Of a stretch of 64,000 nt of DNA, positions 59,330 through 64,000 are shown in pieces. The number at the start of each line of letters is the position of its first letter. Within the stretch, counting starts at the first letter, position 1. This DNA comes from JARIHD01 sp041743655. Its GTDB lineage: Bacteria; Patescibacteriota; Saccharimonadia; Saccharimonadales; UBA4665. Location of the stretch: assembly GCA_041743655.1 (NCBI GenBank), contig JBGTMJ010000004.1, positions 13,892 through 77,891 of the forward strand, given 5' to 3'. Below the pieces are notes generated by a model. The model was not told the DNA's origin and did no database searches. It saw only the letters and a program-made list of their open reading frames with translations. The position numbers and the translations under genes are program-made.

Positions 59330-59953
59330 TTATGCTCTTGTTGTAATGCGATTGATAATCTCCGGGATATTATTGAAGTCATCGATGAGCGTTTGGCGCA
59401 TGGACTGGTTATAAAGCGCCGCGGCAGGGTGGAAGAGCGGCAATATAACAATACTCATCACTTCGCCCTCCTGGTGCTTCATATTGATCCTGATCCGCTT
59501 CGGCTGGCCGTGAACTTTGGAAATCTGCAGCTCGGGTAAAAAGCAATTCATACTATGCCGACCAAGAGTCACGATTATCTTGGGCCGAATAACTTCAAGC
59601 TGGGCCTGCAAGTATGGCAAAAAAGCTTTCTTTTCGTCTGGCTGTGGATCGCGGTTGTTAGGCGGCCGATATTTGACGATATTGGTAATGTACACGTTTT
59701 CACGCTGCAGGCCAATTTGGGCAAGCATTTCGTTCAGGAACTTTCCAGCCACCCCCACAAATGGTTTGCCCTGCAAGTCCTCATTCTTGCCCGGCGCTTC
59801 ACCTACAAAGACAATTTCGGCGTTCGGATTACCATCACCAAATACAAGTTGGGTGGCGTCCTTGGCCAAATCTGGGCAGATATTACGTGCTAAAATATCT
59901 GCCTTGATCTGGTCGAGTTGGGCTTGTTTACTGTTTTGAGCTTTACTGTTCAT
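59330..59953 (-). CDS. Uracil-DNA glycosylase (family 4/5-like) without Fe-S ligands
   Basis: A 207-residue protein with VFGDGNPNAEIVFVGEAPGKNEDLQGKPFVG (motif A), ITNIVKYRPPNNRDPQPDEK and IVTLGRHSMNCFLP, HPAAALYNQ (motif B). Thermophile-type family 4 enzymes hold a 4Fe-4S cluster with four Cys. Here only the Cys of ICPDL remains, and the positions usually Cys read Tyr (VKYRPP) and Leu (FLPYLQ). It should still remove uracil from DNA. It overlaps the small membrane gene upstream by 11 bases. Confidence 0.85.
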   Translation of the reverse strand: MNSKAQNSKQAQLDQIKADILARNICPDLAKDATQLVFGDGNPNAEIVFVGEAPGKNEDLQGKPFVGVAGKFLNEMLAQIGLQRENVYITNIVKYRPPNNRDPQPDEKKAFLPYLQAQLEVIRPKIIVTLGRHSMNCFLPELQISKVHGQPKRIRINMKHQEGEVMSIVILPLFHPAAALYNQSMRQTLIDDFNNIPEIINRITTRA

Positions 59954-60161
59954 TTTTCTTCCTCACTAGCTGTAGCCCCCTAACCAAGTGTTTAACGCTC
60001 AGCACAAGGAATACTATGGCCAGCGCATATTCCAGCAAACTTCCCGTATCAATTGCCCTTGAGACAAACAAGTATGATGTCGCAAGGGCTATTGCCACCA
60101 AAACCCCATGAGCAACGGGCGGAAGCTCAGAATGCTTAGTGGTTGTTATTTGCTTTCCCAT
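59943..60161 (-). CDS. Small membrane protein overlapping pnp
   Basis: A 72-residue protein with two helices (GVLVAIALATSYLFVSRAI, EYALAIVFLVLSVKHLV). It overlaps the 3' end of pnp by 26 bases and the glycosylase start by 11, so the three are read as one operon. Family unknown. Confidence 0.6.
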   Translation of the reverse strand: MGKQITTTKHSELPPVAHGVLVAIALATSYLFVSRAIDTGSLLEYALAIVFLVLSVKHLVRGLQLVRKKNEQ

Positions 60162-62289
60162 TACCTTGCTCCCTGAGCGCAGCTTTCATACTTAGTTGTA
60201 AACGGCCGCGATCATCAATAGCCACCAGCTTTACTGTCACCTTGTCGCCCTCTTTGACAACATCGCTGGGTTTGTCCACGCGTGTTTCGGCCATTTCGCT
60301 CACATGTACTAAGCCGTCTTTCCCTGGCATTATCTGCACGAACGCGCCAAAGTCCATGACGCTTACAACCGGCACATCCTTGTAAATTTTTCCTACTTCA
60401 GGCTCAGCAACGATACTCTGAATCCATTGGATGGCTTTTTCGATGCTGTCGCCATCCGGACTGGCGATCATAATCGTACCGTCGTCTTTAATATCAATCT
60501 CTGCGCCTGTTTCGCCGGTAATCTTTTGGATAACCTCACCGCCCTTACCTATTACTTCGCGAATCTTATCAGGATTAATTTTGATGGATTCAACGCGCGG
60601 CGCATACGGGCTTAGTGCCTTACGCGGTTTTGGCAGCACGCTTACCATGTGCTCCAGAATATAAGCACGGCCTTCCTGGCCTTGCAATAGTGCTTTCTTA
60701 AGGGTTTCGACCGGTAAACCATGAACTTTCATATCCATCTGGAGGGCGGTAATACCTTCGCTGGTACCCGTCACCTTAAAGTCCATGTCACCGGCAAAGT
60801 CTTCAGCATCGGCGATGTCGCTCAATATAACCGTCTTATTGCCGTCAGTCATTAAACCCATGGCAATACCACTGACCGGACGCTTCAGCGGTACACCGGC
60901 ATCCATAAGCGCCAGGCAGCTGGAACAGGTTGCAGCCATGCTGGTGCTACCGTTCTGGCTCATAATCTCGGTAACGGAACGGATCGCATATGGAAAGTCA
61001 GCCTCACTCGGCAGCACTGGATCAATAGCGCGCTCGGCCAGGTATCCATGGCCAATTTCGCGCCGTCCCGGGCCGCCAAGGCGACGTACTTCGCCTACTG
61101 TGTACCCTGGAGCATTATAGTGATGAAAATAGCGTCGCTGGGTATCACGCTCCATAGTATCGACTATTTGGGAGTAACTGAGAGGAGCCAAGGTAACGAT
61201 GTTCATAGCCTGGGTTAGCCCACGGGTAAAGAGGCTTGAGCCATGCGCCCTAGGCAAAAAACCCACTTCGCTGCTGAGCGGACGGATATCGGCAAAGCCA
61301 CGACCATCAGGCCGCACGCTGTCTTCCAGAATACCTTTTCGGACATCTTTGTTGGCAGCTGTGGCAAAAGCGTCTTCGTAGTCTCGTTTAACTACTTCCC
61401 ATTCGTCACCAAGTTTTTCTTCAAAATGAGCAATCAGATCGTTGCGCAAGGCACGCATACGCTCATGGCGTTCAGCCATTGGCGCACGCAATTTGTCACC
61501 CATCTTGCCTTTCAGAAATGCATCGACTTCTTGCTGAATATCCTCACTCGGCAGTCTTAGTGCATATTCTTGCTTCGTTACCCCTACTTTTTCTGCAAGC
61601 TGCTTCTGGAGTTCAATAGCCGGGCGGATAATACCTTGGGCAAATTCCAGCGCCTGTGCGACTTCATCTTCGGTAACTTCGTTAGCGCCAGCCTCCACCA
61701 TCATAATGGCATCGTGTGTTCCGGCTACAAAGAGGTCAAGTTTGCCTTTTTGCAATATTTCTTCACTCAGGAATGCGGAAAGCTTACCATCAGCATCGTA
61801 ACCAATACGAACACCTGCTATAGGTCCATCAAATGGGGCACCAGTTAGCATGAAGGCAGCACTCATAGCAATCATAGCCACTGCGTCAGGGCGGAAGCTT
61901 GGGTCCATGCTCAGCACGGTAGCAACGCCCTGCACTTCGTTACGGTAGCCTTTAGGCCATAGTGGGCGTATAGGACGGTCAATGAGACGGCCAATCAGTA
62001 TAGCATCATCAGATGGCCGGCCTTCGCGTTTAATAAAACGCGAGCCGCTGATCTTACCGGCGGCATACATCTTTTCTTCGTAATCGATACTGAGCGGAAA
62101 GTAGTCCATGCCCGTCACGGGCTTGTCACTCACCATAGCCGTACCAAGCACGACAGTATCGCCATAGCGGACAATGACTGAAGATGACGTACGGAATCCA
62201 ACTCTACCGACTTCAAGGCTAAGCTTGCGGCCGCCAAAATCGGTCTCTACGGATACAATGGGTTTTCCAGAAGGATTTATAGTTGCCAT
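60136..62289 (-). CDS. pnp: Polyribonucleotide nucleotidyltransferase
   Basis: PNPase degrades RNA 3'-5' by phosphorolysis. The 717-residue protein has two RNase PH domains (GKISGSRFIKREGRPSDDAILIGRLIDRPIRPLW; ATCSSCLALMDAGVPLKRPVSGIAMG), then KH (IREVIGKGGEVIQKITGETGAEIDI) and S1 (GKIYKDVPVVSVMDFGAFVQIMPGKDGLVHVSE). Length and order are normal. It follows rpsO, as in many bacteria, with a structured leader between. Confidence 0.97.
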   Translation of the reverse strand: MATINPSGKPIVSVETDFGGRKLSLEVGRVGFRTSSSVIVRYGDTVVLGTAMVSDKPVTGMDYFPLSIDYEEKMYAAGKISGSRFIKREGRPSDDAILIGRLIDRPIRPLWPKGYRNEVQGVATVLSMDPSFRPDAVAMIAMSAAFMLTGAPFDGPIAGVRIGYDADGKLSAFLSEEILQKGKLDLFVAGTHDAIMMVEAGANEVTEDEVAQALEFAQGIIRPAIELQKQLAEKVGVTKQEYALRLPSEDIQQEVDAFLKGKMGDKLRAPMAERHERMRALRNDLIAHFEEKLGDEWEVVKRDYEDAFATAANKDVRKGILEDSVRPDGRGFADIRPLSSEVGFLPRAHGSSLFTRGLTQAMNIVTLAPLSYSQIVDTMERDTQRRYFHHYNAPGYTVGEVRRLGGPGRREIGHGYLAERAIDPVLPSEADFPYAIRSVTEIMSQNGSTSMAATCSSCLALMDAGVPLKRPVSGIAMGLMTDGNKTVILSDIADAEDFAGDMDFKVTGTSEGITALQMDMKVHGLPVETLKKALLQGQEGRAYILEHMVSVLPKPRKALSPYAPRVESIKINPDKIREVIGKGGEVIQKITGETGAEIDIKDDGTIMIASPDGDSIEKAIQWIQSIVAEPEVGKIYKDVPVVSVMDFGAFVQIMPGKDGLVHVSEMAETRVDKPSDVVKEGDKVTVKLVAIDDRGRLQLSMKAALREQGNGKANNNH

Positions 62290-62327
62290 TCGTTGTTTTG
62301 TTCACCTTTCATGTTGAAGAGACGTCT

Positions 62328-62399
62328 AGCAGACACAGTGCAAATATATGGCCGCCCCTTGTGCTTGAACTGGGAGCATATATCTGGCCTCTGCCTGCT
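62328..62399 (-). promoter_or_regulatory. Long imperfect stem-loop in the pnp leader
   Basis: On the minus strand the first 28 bases (AGCAG-CA-AG-...-CA-ATATATG...CCC) pair with the last 31 with several mismatches around a loop of about 13 bases. It ends about 39 bases before the pnp ATG. E. coli pnp is autoregulated through a leader hairpin cut by RNase III. This one is in the same place, but the link is by analogy only. Confidence 0.5.
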
Positions 62400-62473
62400 A
62401 CAAAACGACTCTCATAAGTTTTAATGTGCACAAGCTTGTGATCTCGGGGCAACCCAGATCAGTGGTCTATGCA

Positions 62474-62740
62474 CTAGCGGCGAATGCCGAGCTTCTTAAT
62501 AAGGTCAAGATACGCCTGTCCGTTGTGGGCTGCAATATACTGCAAGTGACGCTTACGCTGGCCTACTAACTGTAGTAGACCGCGACGGGCAGCAAAGTCT
62601 TTCTTGTTGCTGCGCAGATGCTCAGTTAACTCTTTAATACGCTCTGTTGCAATACCAACCTGGACTGCCGCCCCACCAGTGTCAGTCTTGTGGTTCTGTA
62701 CATCCTTAATAACTGCTTGTTTCTTCTCGCGTGTGATCAT
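62474..62740 (-). CDS. rpsO: 30S ribosomal protein S15
   Basis: An 88-residue uS15 protein: MITREKKQAVIKDVQ, DTGGAAVQVGIATERIKELTEHLRSNKKDFAARRGLLQLVGQRKRHL, LDLIKKLGIRR. It binds 16S rRNA at the central domain. The rpsO-pnp order is widely conserved. Confidence 0.96.
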   Translation of the reverse strand: MITREKKQAVIKDVQNHKTDTGGAAVQVGIATERIKELTEHLRSNKKDFAARRGLLQLVGQRKRHLQYIAAHNGQAYLDLIKKLGIRR

Positions 62741-62787
62741 CTTGACGCTATTATAGCAAGAACACCTCTGGCTGGCAAGTATGTATA

Positions 62788-63879
62788 CCTACATTCCATC
62801 CCGAAACGCAACATAACCACTAACAACTAAAGTGCACCTCTGTTCCGAGTAGACTAGTAGTTACAACACAACTAACTACAAGGAGACAGAGATGCACTAC
62901 CATCTTACACAACAACAACGTATTGAGTTCAGCTTTATGCTGCGACTTGGTTACTCACAACGCCAGGCTGCACAGCAGCTAGGTGTTTCGCCGAGTACGC
63001 TCAGCCGCGAGCTTAGGCGTAACAGCCGTTTAGCTGGCTACTACGCTAACTCGGCACGGACACGCTCCTGCCGGCGCAGGACTGAAGCAAATGCCAGCCG
63101 CATGAAACTACTAAACGATCCGGCTCTGGTTGCAGTGGTTGAGCAGAAACTGCGTGCTAACTGGGCACCCCAGCAGATCGCAGGTTGGCTGAAGGATTCA
63201 GGCCGAGCCGTCCGGACCTGTGCCCAGACTATCTACGACTGGCTATACCGTTTCCGACATGACCTGCTGATTCATCTGCACTGCCGCAAAGGCAAATACC
63301 GCCGGACACGGGCAAACACCCTGCGGAAAGCCTTCCGGTACAAGCAAAAAGAGTGCCGCCGAATTACCGCCCGCCCGGCTTCTGTTATGCAACGTAAGCG
63401 GTATGGGCATTGGGAAGGCGATACGGTAGTGGGCAAAGGCCGGACGGGCTACATCGCAACCTTCGTGGAGCGTAAAAGCGGTTACTTACTGGTTGTTAAG
63501 CTCATGCGAGCTACTGCCAAAAGCTTTGAAACAGCCGCGCACGCCAGTTTCGCTGCTATACCAGCTATGTATCGAAAAACCCTTACTCTGGACAATGGTA
63601 CCGAGATGAGCAACTACGAAGAGATCGAGCGAAGAACAGGCCTAAAACTATACTTCGCTAATCCCTACCATTCCTGGGAACGTGGCACTAACGAGAATAC
63701 TAACGGCCTGCTCAGGTTTTACTTCCCGAAACAGATGAGCTTCGCTCATCTAACCCAAAGTATGCTTGACCATGCCGTTAAGGAGCTTAATACTAGACCC
63801 GGAAACGACTGGGCTACCGGACACCAGAGCAAGTATTCAGGTCAAAGTGGTAGTGTTGCGATTCGGATTAGAATCTAGG
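62788..63879 (+). mobile_element. IS30-family insertion sequence
   Basis: The element is about 1,092 bp. The left end (62788-62820, CCTACATTCCATCCCGAAAC...) and the inverse of the right end (63847-63879) agree at about 25 of 33 positions, including CCGAA and CGCAACA. ATA flanks both sides (62785-62787 and 63880-63882), a 3-bp target duplication of the size IS30 elements make. The insertion lies just beyond rpsO. It carries one transposase gene that is frameshifted near its end. Confidence 0.85.
62892..63878 (+). CDS. IS30-type DDE transposase, frameshifted near the C-terminus
   Basis: The protein has the IS30 HTH (QRIEFSFMLRLGYSQRQAAQQLGVSPSTLSREL), then a DDE core: HWEGDTVVGKGRTGYIAT (first Asp), TLTLDNGTEMSNYEEI (second Asp) and ERGTNENTNGLLRFYFPKQ (Glu). 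The usual end ELNxRPRKRLGYxTP is broken after ELNTRP. In the -1 frame the bases 63800-63853 read RKRLGYRTPEQVFRSKW and stop. One C appears to be missing from AGACCCGG. The annotated frame instead runs on through the right inverted repeat. AAGGAGACAG precedes the ATG. Confidence 0.88.
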   Translation: MHYHLTQQQRIEFSFMLRLGYSQRQAAQQLGVSPSTLSRELRRNSRLAGYYANSARTRSCRRRTEANASRMKLLNDPALVAVVEQKLRANWAPQQIAGWLKDSGRAVRTCAQTIYDWLYRFRHDLLIHLHCRKGKYRRTRANTLRKAFRYKQKECRRITARPASVMQRKRYGHWEGDTVVGKGRTGYIATFVERKSGYLLVVKLMRATAKSFETAAHASFAAIPAMYRKTLTLDNGTEMSNYEEIERRTGLKLYFANPYHSWERGTNENTNGLLRFYFPKQMSFAHLTQSMLDHAVKELNTRPGNDWATGHQSKYSGQSGSVAIRIRI

Positions 63880-63960
63880 ATAGACCTGAATCCCGAAACT
63901 AAAAAGTAACGCCGCACCTCTGTATACTGTTTGGTGACAAAACTAAACAGGAAAACAAAC

Positions 63961-64000
63961 ATGCATGCGTTACGTAAAGAGCATATCGTAGATCTTTTTG
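63961..64000 (+). CDS. Start of a gene cut by the window end
   Basis: ATG at 63961, after CAGGAAAACAAAC, opens a frame (MHALRKEHIVDLF) that is still open at the window edge. About 50 bases upstream is GCACCTCTGT, also found upstream of the IS30 transposase. Thirteen residues are not enough to name a product. Confidence 0.4.
   Translation, partial: MHALRKEHIVDLF

Noticed and set aside
1..64000. CRISPR array or prophage
   Set aside because: No regularly spaced repeats with unique spacers were seen, and no capsid, tail or terminase genes are present. The only clear mobile element is the IS30 copy.

Overview
The window looks like a chromosomal segment of a small-genome bacterium of the Candidate Phyla Radiation, most likely a Saccharibacteria (TM7) relative. 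This is an inference. It rests on the compact gene layout, a type IV pilus operon of the kind common in that group, a bacterial core set (infC-rpmI-rplT, rpsF-ssb-rpsR, efp, rpsO-pnp, RNase J, RNase P RNA), DNA glycosylases that lack their usual Fe-S ligands, and many promoters placed only a few bases before the start codon. No rRNA, CRISPR array or prophage is visible. UGA is read as a stop (for example at 578-580).

Layout. 1-2330 is a small accessory patch: two overlapping hypothetical genes, an XRE regulator, a GIY-YIG-type protein and a small basic protein. It ends against a comM gene that has lost its 5' third. 3300-4480 is infC (AUC start)-rpmI-rplT with a promoter and a terminator. 4491-5685 holds RNase P RNA and an ASCH-RNase H fusion. 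5686-6600 has no protein gene but holds tRNA-Pro, a tRNA relic, repeats and a rod-folding RNA candidate. 6614-12345 carries an M50 protease, rpmB, a degenerate metallo-beta-lactamase fold protein, a winged-helix protein, miaA, thrS behind a T-box, an RNA candidate and tRNA-Val. 12440-18090 has a 38-residue ORF unit, nrdR, a GT2 glycosyltransferase pair, tRNA-Gly and tRNA-Thr, an MFS pump and uppP. 18363-22434 is a patch of poorly known genes, two of which are split exactly at -1 slippery heptamers. 22616-26151 has tRNA-Asp, a membrane PPIase, a PH-domain protein, tRNA-Arg, ndk and a Xer recombinase.

26327-40557 is one minus-strand type IV pilus cluster. In transcription order: TPR-like membrane protein, large secreted protein, PilM, N, O, small membrane protein, PilB, PilT, PilC, major pilin with its own promoter and terminator, prepilin peptidase, and four minor pilin-like proteins. 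It encodes assembly ATPase, retraction ATPase, platform, alignment proteins, peptidase and pilins. No secretin gene is seen, which fits a cell without an outer membrane.

40779-64000 has a MutY-like glycosylase, a nucleotidyltransferase, an HD protein, and a restriction-modification pair bracketed by two copies of the ychF promoter and 5' end. These are followed by ychF, a Crp/Fnr regulator, a phosphoribosyltransferase, a TlyA methyltransferase, a beta-lactamase-fold protein, efp, rpsR, ssb, rpsF, ftsK, RNase J, a uracil-DNA glycosylase, pnp and rpsO. The window closes with an IS30-type element that has a frameshifted transposase, clear inverted repeats and a 3-bp target duplication.

The most unusual signals are: the restriction-modification module between ychF 5' duplications; the two slippery-site split genes; the rod-like RNA upstream of tRNA-Pro; the T-box whose UGGA bulge matches the UCCA end of the tRNA-Thr encoded 3.6 kb away; the dispersed CTTGCAAGGACGTACCTCGC repeat; and the ASCH-RNase H fusion.
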